Shown here in pieces: positions 10,701 to 18,956 of a stretch of DNA of 64,000 nucleotides. Every line of letters starts with the position of its first letter. Within the stretch, counting starts at the first letter, position 1. This DNA comes from Novipirellula caenicola (GTDB lineage Bacteria; Planctomycetota; Planctomycetia; Pirellulales; Pirellulaceae). The position numbers and the translations under genes are program-made. The DNA lies in assembly GCF_039545035.1 (NCBI RefSeq), contig NZ_BAABRO010000012.1:124001-188000 (forward strand), given 5' to 3'. The notes below the pieces were generated by a model that was not told the origin of the DNA, did not search any database, and worked only from the letters and a program-made list of their open reading frames with translations.

Positions 10701-11358
10701 TCGAGGTTACCGTGGTCTTCGTATCAGCGGGCGAAGAATCATCTTCGGTCGCCTGATCTTCGCGCGCCTCATCCACGGGCGATTCTGCCTCTAGCGATGC
10801 CAAACTCTTTTGCAACTGCACCTCGATCACGTAGTCATTGGCAGGCAACAGTCCCGCCGTGTTCCAGTGGTAATACAACGATCGTCCATGGGATGCGTGA
10901 TACAGTTTGCATTCGCCAGAGTCGTAGCCAGCCGCCTGGGAAGTGATCCTGACACTTCCCTCGTTGACATTCAGTGGCAGAAAAGTGTCCGCTACGACGA
11001 TCGACGATACTCCTCCAATGACCACCGGCATTTGATTGTCTGCGTTGACGTTGATCTCAACCGTAGACAAACCTTGGGCTCGCTTTTGAATCGCTTCAAA
11101 GTCCCCACGATCGAGTTTGCTGTTCTGAGAAACGTCGGCACAATCCGGGTTAGGGACTCGGAAATACTGCGATGTCAGTGAGCGATCGAGGCTTCGTGCA
11201 TCCCAGATATCGACGCTCCCATTACCATCGACGTCTCCCGGTAAATTGGTCCCCGCGATCCGCATGGTCGTGGGTAATTCACATCCGATTCCTGCTAAAA
11301 GACACAGAAACAGTCCTAAAAGATGGCCATGGCGGCGCAACTGGAAGCAGTGGAACAT
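7786..11358 (-). CDS. RHS/YD-repeat surface protein with dockerin-like N-terminus
   Basis: 1190 residues. A hydrophobic signal segment ends in LLAGIGC (Cys26), an imperfect lipobox. Next come two dockerin-like calcium loops (GDVDGNGSVDIWDARS and ADVSQNSKLDRGDF). An acidic, Ser/Ala/Glu-rich linker covers ~190-285. A long run of YD repeats follows, such as 'YEYDNLSRITKV' and 'FAYDSAGRLVTV'. Near residue 1080 a core motif resembles the RHS-associated core (NRWYESSTATFLEPDQLA...YAIAGCDPING). RHS proteins form a hollow shell that can hold a C-terminal toxin. Here the tail after the core is only ~80 residues, with no recognisable toxin fold and no immunity-like gene next to it, so an adhesive or structural role is as likely. 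It is divergently oriented from the GH16 gene. Confidence 0.8.
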   Translation of the reverse strand: MFHCFQLRRHGHLLGLFLCLLAGIGCELPTTMRIAGTNLPGDVDGNGSVDIWDARSLDRSLTSQYFRVPNPDCADVSQNSKLDRGDFEAIQKRAQGLSTVEINVNADNQMPVVIGGVSSIVVADTFLPLNVNEGSVRITSQAAGYDSGECKLYHASHGRSLYYHWNTAGLLPANDYVIEVQLQKSLASLEAESPVDEAREDQATEDDSSPADTKTTVTSNASTVLLADRLIASVSDLVASVDASETDVESLELDESVAASNETAAADGESLEEATPEPSPAVEITKNKVQVSLIARARELPVLAEFIDLSLPYWDLDLQVARQYRYSAFAEPDISEFGRGWTHAYGLRLVEHTDGSIELLGVGPHGPHFVKTETGVYREVTGLAHKVVRDPDGSFQLITDDHLIWRFDASLTPLEVDDGQGHRVSLQYEEDRLVKVSDLSGQFLQFNYADELVESVSDSAGRTVQFQYDQNQNLVLVTRPAGEEIAYVYDDQQRLSNITRNDTIQRELAYYDDGLVRSIKGESEVLELDYSINAIGAGARTIKGSAGEILSEKIASDGRVLSRGIGADSHAVQFEYDDQFTLCKLTGLDNTVWKSVPEDSQTQLTFPGGAEMTWKKVPEQSATIVTDANGISTTLRYLEDGQLTHIQYPDGLTEVRRYFKEDDGTSIQRELRSGQKVQYWFDKRGLLQSMQINRQPKVVYQYDAVGNLTQATNGWGTLSFEYDESGRLTACKYPNGKSLVYTYDRLGRKESLASPGGQLVYSYDPAGRLRTLALADEMQLAEYVYDEVGLKSRRTANGVLHQFEYDRLGQVKSVVSESPSKQTLAARDYEYDNLSRITKVAIRGGQSKSFAYDSAGRLVTVKNGDEDRLSIAYDAVNNRTALSTKPVKANVLNQYSSTGDSTRFYDLDGNLNAVLQADKKTAYEHDSLGRLVRVRLPNQVVVSYQYDPLGRLASRTIGSQVTHFFWDGDRIVYSENNGGNDPRLYVWAPRLHTAEPSDRELVAMRRDATWHYCWQDAIGNVSEITDTEGQIVSSPQTDCFGNVIAGPDADVELPFRFKGAFYDSQTDLHYIHNRWYESSTATFLEPDQLATLSGQHPYAIAGCDPINGSRLQSDRWADAAEQSDNRGYDDPTNALWIQEVLGRYLCRSVHSLGPLRSPYRSPQGIMPRAEETRLLQAALKDPLRGLSISR

Positions 11359-11879
11359 AGTTGCAAGTCACGTTGAGAAACAAAGTTACAGATGTACTAG
11401 TCGCACGGGTTGTGCGGCTTGGTGGGGCCGGATGCAAACGTTGTGCCATATACGCACATGCCCAAACGCATCGAACGACCAGCGAGCTTTGCGGGATGCC
11501 CCCTTTTTGGACGGTGTCCAATTTAGGCGAGTTGCAGACGCCCCAAAGTGAGCGCAAGGTTGAGCCGAACTACATTCGAAAGCCGACTGATGCAATCAAG
11601 CAATAAATGAAAGTCGTGAGATTCTGCGGCGTTCATAGACTGGTGGCGTGCGTGATGATTCTAGTGCCATCTGCCTGCACGCTCTTCGAGCAGGTTTAGG
11701 GAACCGATGGTGCAGAAACAGACAGTGATGACATGTAGAATGTTGAAGCACCGATGCAACTACTAGCCAAGCATCAGCTAGTCAGCGGTTCATGATTGCG
11801 ATACCGTGACGAGAGACATTTGTTGGTGCCGCACGTTGTCGGCCGCCATTAGCCTCTTTTAACGTATGAGATACGAGAC
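11359..11879. other. Divergent intergenic region, 521 bases
   Basis: Separates the divergently transcribed RHS-like and GH16 genes and must hold both promoters, although no convincing -35/-10 pair was recognised. Overlapping short frames on both strands have no family signature. Confidence 0.4.
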
Positions 11880-12713
11880 ATGAGCCCAACGCAGATCACT
11901 TACGGATTGATCACCCCGGTTCTCATCAGTTGCTGGTTTTGCGCGGTCCCCATAGCAGCATTGCACGCCGAGGAAAGCGGCTGGCATTTGGTGTGGTCAG
12001 ATGAGTTTGACGGCGAGCGATTGGACTATTCGAAATGGGGTGTCGAAGTCAACGCATTTGGCGGCGGAAACGAAGAGTTGCAACTCTACACCGACCGGCC
12101 CGAAAACGTTCGCGTTGTCGATGGAAATTTGATCATCGAAGCACGTGCGGATCGACCGAACATCTCTGGAACAACTCGCGACTATTCGTCAGGCAAAGTG
12201 CGAACGAAGCATCGCGGCGATTGGACGTACGGCAGATTTGAAGTACGAGCTCAAATGCCAGCGGGGCAAGGAATCTGGCCCGCCATTTGGATGTTGCCTA
12301 GCGAAGAAAGCTACGGTGCCTGGGCAGCAAGTGGAGAGATTGATATCGCCGAGTACAAGGGACAAGAACCCAGTCGCGTTCACGGGACGTTGCATTTTGG
12401 CGACCAGTGGCCAAAGAACGCGTCGCATACAAAGCACTATGAATTACCCATAGGAACCTTCGCGGACCGATTTCATGTCTTTACGCTCGAATGGGAACCC
12501 GACCAGATTCGTTGGTATATCGATGGGGATCTCTACCAATCGCAAGATCATTGGCATTCCGCCGGGCAGCCCTTTCCCGCTCCTTTTAATAAACCCTTTC
12601 ACTTGCTTCTTAACTTGGCAGTCGGAGGGCGGTTTGTAGGGGCACCGGATAGCAATACGACCTTTCCACTGCAACTGAGGGTCGATTATGTGCGAGTCTA
12701 CCAGAAGTCTTGA
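11880..12713 (+). CDS. Secreted glycoside hydrolase family 16 (laminarinase-like)
   Basis: 277 residues with a hydrophobic signal segment (~8-30). The GH16 catalytic signature GEIDIAE is complete at residues 152-158: nucleophile Glu153, Asp155 and acid/base Glu158. Other GH16 features include LVWSDEFDG near the N-terminus, 'GRFEVRAQMPAGQGIWPAIWMLP' and 'LLLNLAVGG'; the last strand ends in VDYVRVYQ. The combination fits endo-1,3(4)-beta-glucanases such as laminarinases, which retain anomeric configuration; kappa-carrageenase or agarase specificity cannot be excluded. It is a single-domain enzyme. Immediately after its stop begins a 5'-truncated pseudogene. Confidence 0.85.
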   Translation: MSPTQITYGLITPVLISCWFCAVPIAALHAEESGWHLVWSDEFDGERLDYSKWGVEVNAFGGGNEELQLYTDRPENVRVVDGNLIIEARADRPNISGTTRDYSSGKVRTKHRGDWTYGRFEVRAQMPAGQGIWPAIWMLPSEESYGAWAASGEIDIAEYKGQEPSRVHGTLHFGDQWPKNASHTKHYELPIGTFADRFHVFTLEWEPDQIRWYIDGDLYQSQDHWHSAGQPFPAPFNKPFHLLLNLAVGGRFVGAPDSNTTFPLQLRVDYVRVYQKS

Positions 12714-13381
12714 TTCAAAACGGTAAACCGGTCGTCGTATGGCGAGCCGACAAAGCGATCTGTAAATACGCCAGCCCGGTGGCGGTCAATGGCGAGGCAT
12801 ACTTCTTAAGCAAGGCAAACGTGCTGCACTGTCTGAATATCGAAAGCGGCGAAGTTGCTTACCGCCAGCGACTCGATGGTGACTGCGGGCCAACGCCGAT
12901 CGTCGCCAACGGCAAGCTCAATTTTTTTTTGCAAGAACGGCCAGTGTCATGTGGTCGCTGCGGGCCGCAAGTTTAAACAATTGTCGAGCAATCAACTTTG
13001 GACCCCAGACGCCCCGCCCACTCCACAGTCGCATGCCGAGTTTTCAGGCGACGCCACTTCCTCTCATGGACATGGTAACGAGCATGGTGGTAAGCCGGGC
13101 AGCAGCATGGCAGACGACTCAAAGCAGGTGATTTGAATGGCGATGGCGTGCTCGAAAGCGACGAAGTCCTTGAGATGTTCTGAGCCATGATTGCTCGCAT
13201 CGACACCAATGGCGACAGAAAACTGGATGAGCAAGAGATTGACTCGATGGCCAAAAGTTTTACGGAGCGACGCAAGGATTCTGCGGCCTCGTCGCGTGAC
13301 CCGATCGTTTACGGTGTCGCTGCATTGGTCGGACGAATCATCGTCCGCACCGGCACGCGACTGTACGCGATCGCCGACTGA
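12714..13381 (+). pseudogene. Decayed PQQ-repeat/EF-hand protein, 5'-truncated and frameshifted
   Basis: The reading frame right after the GH16 stop gives beta-propeller (BamB/PQQ-like) sequence: KYASPVAVNGEAYFLS, then GDCGPTPIVANGKL. At the poly-T run near 12921-12930 the homology moves to the next frame (FFCKNGQCHVVAAGRKF). Around 13110 it moves again, giving an EF-hand loop (DLNGDGVLESDE). A TGA at 13181-13183 interrupts it, and the same frame continues with a second EF-hand (DTNGDRKLDEQE) and a closing propeller strand (GRIIVRTGTRLYAI). The N-terminal half of the ancestral protein is absent. At least two frameshifts and one stop make function very unlikely. Confidence 0.8.
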
Positions 13382-13915
13382 CTCTGCTGAGCATCATTCA
13401 TTTGATCGATTCGACTTTAGCTGCAACATCACGCTGCGGCAGCTCCTGTGGTGGTTTGTGCAGGCACACCCCATTTTTTGAGTGGCAATGCCTATTCCCT
13501 ATTAAAATCGATCAAGAGAATTAAGAAACGGTAGCGACCCATTAAGTGACGGCACTCGCATGCATCGGAGTCTGAAATGTGACGTGTGACGTGCCGTTGG
13601 ATTGAGCCAAAAGTTGAAGGGCGACTCGTCACCACAAGATCAGAGGCCGATACACTGACCGAGAGTGTGTCGCCCTCCGCGCTTTGTTCGAGCAACACCT
13701 CACATTGAGACGGGGCGGACGCAGGTTGGGAAAATGCGATGTATTGACTTCGGCCATTCCCCAAGTCGCGTGTCATCGGTTTCCCATCCAACAAAATGCT
13801 CTGGTCCTCGGGGCTCTCTTTCGCTAACCTCCCCGACGAAGTAGGGAGGCAAGGTTCGCTTCCGATGGGCGTATTAGATTGGTGTGGGATGCGAAACTGG
13901 AGCGTTAAAACGGCG
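13382..13915. other. Non-coding stretch upstream of FKBP copy 1
   Basis: 534 bases. Bases 13641-13676 form an imperfect hairpin (CAGAGGCCGATACACT, loop, AGTGTGTCGCCCTC) related to the near-perfect one at 18371-18403. From about 13827 the sequence (TTCGCTAACCT.CCC.ACGAAG, then GGTTCGCTTCCGATGG) matches the region upstream of FKBP copy 2, so the duplication covers the leader as well as the gene. An antisense open frame here lacks any recognisable domain. Confidence 0.6.
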
Positions 13916-14452
13916 ATGAAGTGTTGGGTGCCGTGAGGGCTATTGAGCTTCATTGTGATGGTTTCGGGGTGTCGCTCTACAACCAACCCCAGCCCGGAAA
14001 TTGCTTCCGAATTGGCCCCTCCGGTTGCCGAAACAGCGAAATCGAAACCAATCACGTTTGTCGACCTTCCTGAACTTCAATCTGGAACGGGGGCAATGGA
14101 TGTGGGTGAAGCACCCGAGTTCTCGATGACGGACTCAGGATTGAAGTATCGGATCCTGCGAAAGTCCGACGGCAAGAAGCCGAAAGCCGACAGCACCGTA
14201 ACGGTCCACTATCGCGGCTGGCTCAATAGTGGAAAAGTGTTCGACAGCTCCTACGAACGAGGCGAAACGACAACGTTTCCATTGCAGAACGTTATCGCTG
14301 GCTGGACCGAAGGATTGCAACTCGTCGGTGAGGGAGGGATGATCGAATTGGCGATGCCATCACGGCTCGGCTACGGCGAACGCGGTTCCCCAGGCTCCAT
14401 TCCTGCTCACTCAAGCCTTCACTTCATCGTCGAACTCGTGAATGTCGATTAG
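13916..14452 (+). pseudogene. FKBP-type peptidyl-prolyl isomerase lipoprotein, copy 1 (nonsense codon in signal peptide)
   Basis: The FKBP domain (~residues 65-179) is complete: VTVHYRGWLNSGKVFDSSYERG, then FPLQNVIAGWTEGLQLVGEGG, then GYGERGSPGSIPAHSSLHF. It should catalyse proline cis-trans isomerisation outside the cytoplasm; a lipobox (VSGC) precedes it. Compared with the paralogue at 33564-34100, the natural ATG is at 13916, but codon 7 is TGA (13934-13936) where the paralogue has TGG (Trp). The remaining open frame could only start at a TTG (13943) or later and would have a truncated signal sequence. I treat it as a probable recent pseudogene; use of the TTG start or readthrough remains possible. 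Confidence 0.7.
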
Positions 14453-14526
14453 TGCGCCATGCTAGACAATCGATTGCGTCGATCCGCGTGAACGTCTACT
14501 GAACGTCCCCCAACTGACGGCCGCTG

Positions 14527-16218
14527 TTAGCGATTCAAATACTGATCCAAAAACTCTTGCTGCGAATCGTCGCTGCCGATCACGATCATTTCCCCGTCCG
14601 CGGGCAGCGGCGTGTTGGGATCGGGATTGGCTTGGACTCCAGCGTCGGTGCGAATGGCGATGACACTGCAACCGGTCTTTTGGCGGATCGCAGCTTCGGT
14701 CAACGTCTTGCCAGCCAGCGACAAGGGGATCTTTACTTTAAACACGTCCAGCCCCTCGGCCAGCAGCAGCACGTCGCTGCGACGAAGTAGATTAAAGATC
14801 GCGTTCGCTCCCATCGATGCTTCGGAGATCACGAAATCGGCTCCGGCGCGGTGTAGGGTGTGAACATTGCGTTCGAGCGTCGCTCGGCTGATGATCTGAA
14901 TGTCGGCGCGAAGCCGCCGGCAATAGAGCGTCAAGTAGACGTTCAACGCGTCGTCATGTGTGGTAATCACGACGGCAGACGACTCCATGATTCCGGCTTG
15001 CTTGATGATTTCTAAATCGGCGGCGTCGCCAACGATCAGTTTGCCGTCCTCTGCCTTTTGTTTGGCATTTTTTTCGACGATGCGATAGTCGATCGACTGC
15101 CGAGCAAGTTCACGCGCGGTCGCCGATCCGACTCGGCCAAAACCGAGAATCACAATCGGCACCTCGCTGGTGCGATAGATACAGAACAGCGCGTCGTATT
15201 CATCGAGTTGTTCGCGTGTTCCCGCCAGCACCAAAACGGTGTTATCGGTAATCAGTGTCTCAGGCCCGGCGTTCTGATACCGGCCTCGTTCCCAAACGCC
15301 CGAAACGGTAAGGTTGACGTGATCCCGCAATCGAATTTCTCGGAGTGTTCTGCCGACAAGCGGTGTGCCTGCGGCGCTCGCCTCGGCAATCAACAACTCA
15401 TCAAATTGCCCGATGACATGTGTCTTGGCATCGCGACCGATCACACGCCGGGCCAACGTTCGCCCCATCATCTCGGCCAACTCCAGGACTCGGGTGCAAC
15501 CCGCTAGTTCGAGGACGTCGACTGACGCGACATCGGCTGCGGTGGCAACAATCGGGACGTTTTCGGCGACTTCACGCGCGGTGAAGGCGACGTTGGTGTT
15601 GATGACATCGGTACCCACCGTCGCGACCAACGCGGCCTTGTCGGTACGCAACCGCCGATAGGTCTCGGGATCGTCTAATTCGCCCACCACGACTTGGATG
15701 TCCAGATCATGAAGCCGCAGCGCTTCATCGACTTCCGGGACCAACACGACGTAGGGGTATTGGTACTGTGTCAATTGTTTAATCAAAGCAGCGTCGACGG
15801 GGCCGTAGTGAGTCAAGATCACGTGCCCTTCGGTGTTTGCCGGTAACTCGCGAGGAGCACGCGCAGCCTCCTGGGCTTGGATCCATGGCGCATAGAAGAA
15901 TTGGATGAAGGTAAAGGGCAGCAGGATCAGCATGAACATCGTTCCGCTCATCAAAACCAGCATCGAAAACAGTCGGCCAAGGTCGGTGTGAAACGTGATG
16001 TCGCCGAAGCCCAACGTCGACATCACCGTGAGCGTCCAATAGATGCCGGTAATCCACGTGTGGTGATGTCCCTCCCACAGCATCAGGTAATGAAAGATGA
16101 CACTGTAGACGAGTATCATCGCAACCAAAAAAAGGAAGAATTGAGCGAGCACCCGCAAGTTGCGGCGGCTGGCGCGGTCTCGCATAAAATGCAGGTACAG
16201 CGTTGTAAAGGACTTCAT
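14527..16218 (-). CDS. Potassium channel with two RCK/TrkA modules
   Basis: 563 residues. Two membrane helices (~23-45 and ~82-108) flank a pore loop with the selectivity filter TLGFGD (residues 68-73). The C-terminal part has two regulator-of-K+-conductance units. The first Rossmann-like half begins at GHVILTHYGPVDAALI (~130) and the second at VPIVILGFGRVGSATARELA (~353), with the glycine-rich nucleotide motif GFGRVGSA. TrkA-C-like segments follow each (~275-345 and ~485-560). Such channels are tetramers gated by ligand binding to the RCK ring. It is a single gene transcribed towards the FKBP gene. Confidence 0.85.
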   Translation of the reverse strand: MKSFTTLYLHFMRDRASRRNLRVLAQFFLFLVAMILVYSVIFHYLMLWEGHHHTWITGIYWTLTVMSTLGFGDITFHTDLGRLFSMLVLMSGTMFMLILLPFTFIQFFYAPWIQAQEAARAPRELPANTEGHVILTHYGPVDAALIKQLTQYQYPYVVLVPEVDEALRLHDLDIQVVVGELDDPETYRRLRTDKAALVATVGTDVINTNVAFTAREVAENVPIVATAADVASVDVLELAGCTRVLELAEMMGRTLARRVIGRDAKTHVIGQFDELLIAEASAAGTPLVGRTLREIRLRDHVNLTVSGVWERGRYQNAGPETLITDNTVLVLAGTREQLDEYDALFCIYRTSEVPIVILGFGRVGSATARELARQSIDYRIVEKNAKQKAEDGKLIVGDAADLEIIKQAGIMESSAVVITTHDDALNVYLTLYCRRLRADIQIISRATLERNVHTLHRAGADFVISEASMGANAIFNLLRRSDVLLLAEGLDVFKVKIPLSLAGKTLTEAAIRQKTGCSVIAIRTDAGVQANPDPNTPLPADGEMIVIGSDDSQQEFLDQYLNR

Positions 16219-16437
16219 TGCGTCTCCTCAGGCATGTCCCGCATTCTAGCCGCGATTCCGACCGCTGTGGCGAAACTTCAATGGGTAGGGCCCGTTCCCT
16301 GCGGCCGATTCGATGCGATCGCAACGCCGGCCGTCCCCAAAAATATCGGCCGCGATTGGTTCGCAGAAACCTGGGCCAACGCTGGACCGCTAAAACGATG
16401 GGCTTGTTGTGATTTTTGGTTGCGCAGGCTTTCTGCC

Positions 16438-16468
16438 ACCTCTCCACCAACTTCGTTGGGGGAGAGGT
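16438..16468. repeat. Strong hairpin
   Basis: ACCTCTCC...CCAA and TTGG...GGAGAGGT form a near-perfect stem around a CTTCG loop. It lies between the channel gene start and the tandem palindromic repeat. No U-tract follows on either strand, so a terminator role is not indicated. Confidence 0.6.
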
Positions 16469-16582
16469 AACTGCACGATCAGCCGGAAGAGAAAGTCAGC
16501 TCCAAAATCCGACGTCCATACCAACTTTTTAACGGATTAGGCTAACGCCCAAGCCGCCGATTGGTGATCCCCTTTTAGGGAA

Positions 16583-16778
16583 CGCAAATGTGTAGCATGT
16601 ACTCGTAGCTACCTTCGCCAGAAGGTGGTGATTCGAAATGGCAGGCAATCATCCACGCTCTGGCGAGCGTAGCTACGGATCGCAAATGTGTAGCATCTAC
16701 TCGTAGCTACCTTCGCCAGAAGGTGGTGATTCGAATCGGCAGGCAATCATCCACGCTCTGGCGAGCGCAGCTACGGAT
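16583..16778. repeat. Two tandem copies of a 98-base palindromic repeat
   Basis: Copies at 16583-16680 and 16681-16778 differ at only a few positions. Each runs from CGCAAATGTGTAGCAT through CTCGTAGCTACCTTCGCCAG to CTGGCGAGCG.AGCTACGG. The outer arms CGTAGCTACC and G.AGCTACGG, and the inner arms CTTCGCCAG and CTGGCGAG, are inverted repeats. A decayed copy lies near 5717-5812. The rest of the 647-base stretch 16219-16865 holds only the hairpin at 16438. Confidence 0.85.
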
Positions 16779-16865
16779 TGCAACGCAACCCCCCCGGGCG
16801 TCACTGCATGCGCAGTCGTTGTGTATAGGCTTCCAGCAACGATAATCAGCGGGTAGCATCCGGGG

Positions 16866-18233
16866 ATGAAAGAAAATCATTGGCGTACATACAAGACGAT
16901 CTCGCTAGCGGCGTTGGCCTTCGCTGCGATGTTACCTGTTTGCGGCGTTTCGTTTGCAGCGGAATCGATTCCCGAGGACATACAATACATTGTTCTGGAG
17001 GGTGGTGGACCTGACCAGGGGCCTGGTCGAGATGTCGCCGCCAATTTTCGCTCGGTCGCTCGTCGATTCGGCGCCATGCCCGCCTCCTCGCGTCGCATGG
17101 TGGCCTATGGTGTGCAACAACTTCGCATTCTGTCGCGTTCTCCCGAGGTCGTCCGGCGTGATGTCGAGCAGGCACTGGATCTCGCCGAACGCACCGGCGT
17201 CCCCGTTTTTTTGCATGTCGATTCCTGCTACGGTTGGGGCGCCGAGGACACGACCAATCCAGAGGACGCTCCGCCAACACGTTTTTGGCAACACCCCGAG
17301 ATGCGAGAGTGGGATCGTTTTCCCGATGCGGAAAAACTGCCCGAACGCGTTCCGCGGCCCTGGTTCAACTGGGGGCCATGGTGTTCTCCCGCCCCGGCAA
17401 TCCCCGCCTTTGGATCACCAGCGTTGACCGCCTTTGCCTCGTCGCAGCTCGACAAGGGAGTGCTAACGCCCTTGGTCACACGGCTTCAGCAGTGGCGGAA
17501 TCGTGATCGGGAACATCTGTTTGCCGGAATCAATATCGGCTGGGAAGTCCACGTGCCTGACTTTGGCGATCCGACCCTGCTTCGCTTGATCAATCGCGAA
17601 AACGGCGTCGTGCGAGCCGAGGCTCCGCGATCAGCCCGAGGCATCGAGATGGACCGCTCGTTCATTGGCAAGCAGCTGGGTTACGCCTCTTTGCACTGGC
17701 GTGGTTGGAACGAAGCACGGTTGTTGCAGGCAGCTAAACAGGAAGGCATTTCGCGTGACGCAAAGTTTCGCCAACTGTGTTACGAGTCGATTCACGATTA
17801 CATGGAAACGCTGGCCAAAGCCTGTCACGACCGCGGCATCCCATCGGATCACGTCTACACACACATTGTTGCACTTGCGACCGTTAAACCGGCCAACACC
17901 ACGCGTCCGCCGATCTGGACTGCGGTCAATCGCTACTCGACCGCCGGGTTCACGATGGACAATCGCGGCGGAGCACGTTTCGACTTGCACGAACTTGTCA
18001 AGCAAATCCGCGAGGCGAGTGGTGAAGAAGACGTGCGCTTCGGAATGGTCGAATCCTACTTTCGTCTCGGCGATCAGATCTACGTTGACGATCCCGAACA
18101 ATGCCGCCAGGAACTGGAGTCCATGTTCGCAGCGGGGGCAACCATCCAGGCTTTCTATGGTGGTTTCCCACTGGCCAACCGAACCCCCGAAGCCGCAATC
18201 TCAGCGATTCAAGCGTGGCTTGATGCGGAGTAA
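16866..18233 (+). CDS. Secreted protein of unknown function, TIM-barrel-like
   Basis: 455 residues with a clear signal peptide (residues ~1-31, cleavage near SFAAES). I do not recognise the family. The alternation of strands and helices ([48 protein letters not shown]) and the acidic and aromatic residues at strand ends suggest a secreted alpha/beta barrel hydrolase of glycoside-hydrolase type, but this is an inference from pattern only. It stands alone on the plus strand, with a repeat block upstream and ~720 non-coding bases downstream. Confidence 0.6.
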   Translation: MKENHWRTYKTISLAALAFAAMLPVCGVSFAAESIPEDIQYIVLEGGGPDQGPGRDVAANFRSVARRFGAMPASSRRMVAYGVQQLRILSRSPEVVRRDVEQALDLAERTGVPVFLHVDSCYGWGAEDTTNPEDAPPTRFWQHPEMREWDRFPDAEKLPERVPRPWFNWGPWCSPAPAIPAFGSPALTAFASSQLDKGVLTPLVTRLQQWRNRDREHLFAGINIGWEVHVPDFGDPTLLRLINRENGVVRAEAPRSARGIEMDRSFIGKQLGYASLHWRGWNEARLLQAAKQEGISRDAKFRQLCYESIHDYMETLAKACHDRGIPSDHVYTHIVALATVKPANTTRPPIWTAVNRYSTAGFTMDNRGGARFDLHELVKQIREASGEEDVRFGMVESYFRLGDQIYVDDPEQCRQELESMFAAGATIQAFYGGFPLANRTPEAAISAIQAWLDAE

Positions 18234-18956
18234 ATCCTCCTTGATCTGAATCGGGGGGACTGCAAACACGCAAGTATTGGCGTCGAATATTGCGAGTGAA
18301 TCAGTTCAACGCTGTCACCTCTGCACCGACGAAGAAGTCTGATGATTTACTGGCATTGATGACAAGCCGGAGGCCGACACACTCTCGGTCAGTGTGTCGG
18401 CCTCTGGCATTACGGCGACGGGTCGCCCCTAAACCGTTGGCTCACGCCAACGGCAGGTCATGTTTCGGTCTCCGGCCTATTCGCTTGCTGCCTTGGTGAA
18501 GCGGCAGCAGAAAGATTGCGACTCCAATCATCGCGTCCTGCGAAAATTTTTGCAGTTCAACCTGTCCCCCCTAGATGCAACCCATTGCACTCCACGCGGC
18601 GGCTTGCGGATGAGCTAGAACGACAGTTCGCCGTCCCTGTCGTTGCAATCGCAGTGTCCAGGGGGGACACATCTCGCTCGTCGGCAGGTGAGTATTCGCC
18701 GGTCGCCCACCTGAAACGCAGGGTTTGCCGCTTTGGTGTGGACGTTGGCGAAAAATCGAAAGGCCGGTTTTTACTCCGCAGGACAAGGTTGCGAAGAACT
18801 GCCCCCCATAGCCGCAGTAAGCCCGACTTTCACGAGCCAAATCACTTAATCAACTTGTTGATTTCTTGTATAGATTTAGACTGTGTGGACAAACCGGTGC
18901 CCGGTCGCTACGGGCCATTTTGCAAGTAAGGCGGCAAATCAAGAGGTTGTTTTTCT
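18234..18956. other. Non-coding stretch with a near-perfect hairpin at 18371-18403
   Basis: 723 bases without a credible gene. At 18371-18403 AGGCCGACACACT and AGTGTGTCGGCCT are perfectly complementary (13 pairs) around a 7-base loop, and pairing continues outward with one mismatch. A diverged copy is at 13641-13676, so this is a dispersed element rather than a gene-specific terminator. Confidence 0.65.

Noticed and set aside
10439-10756. Ser-rich plus-strand frame inside the RHS-like gene
   Set aside because: Antisense shadow of the acidic linker of the RHS-like protein.
13492-14055. 187-codon minus-strand frame upstream of and overlapping FKBP copy 1
   Set aside because: It overlaps the start of a recognisable FKBP gene in antisense and shows no family motif.
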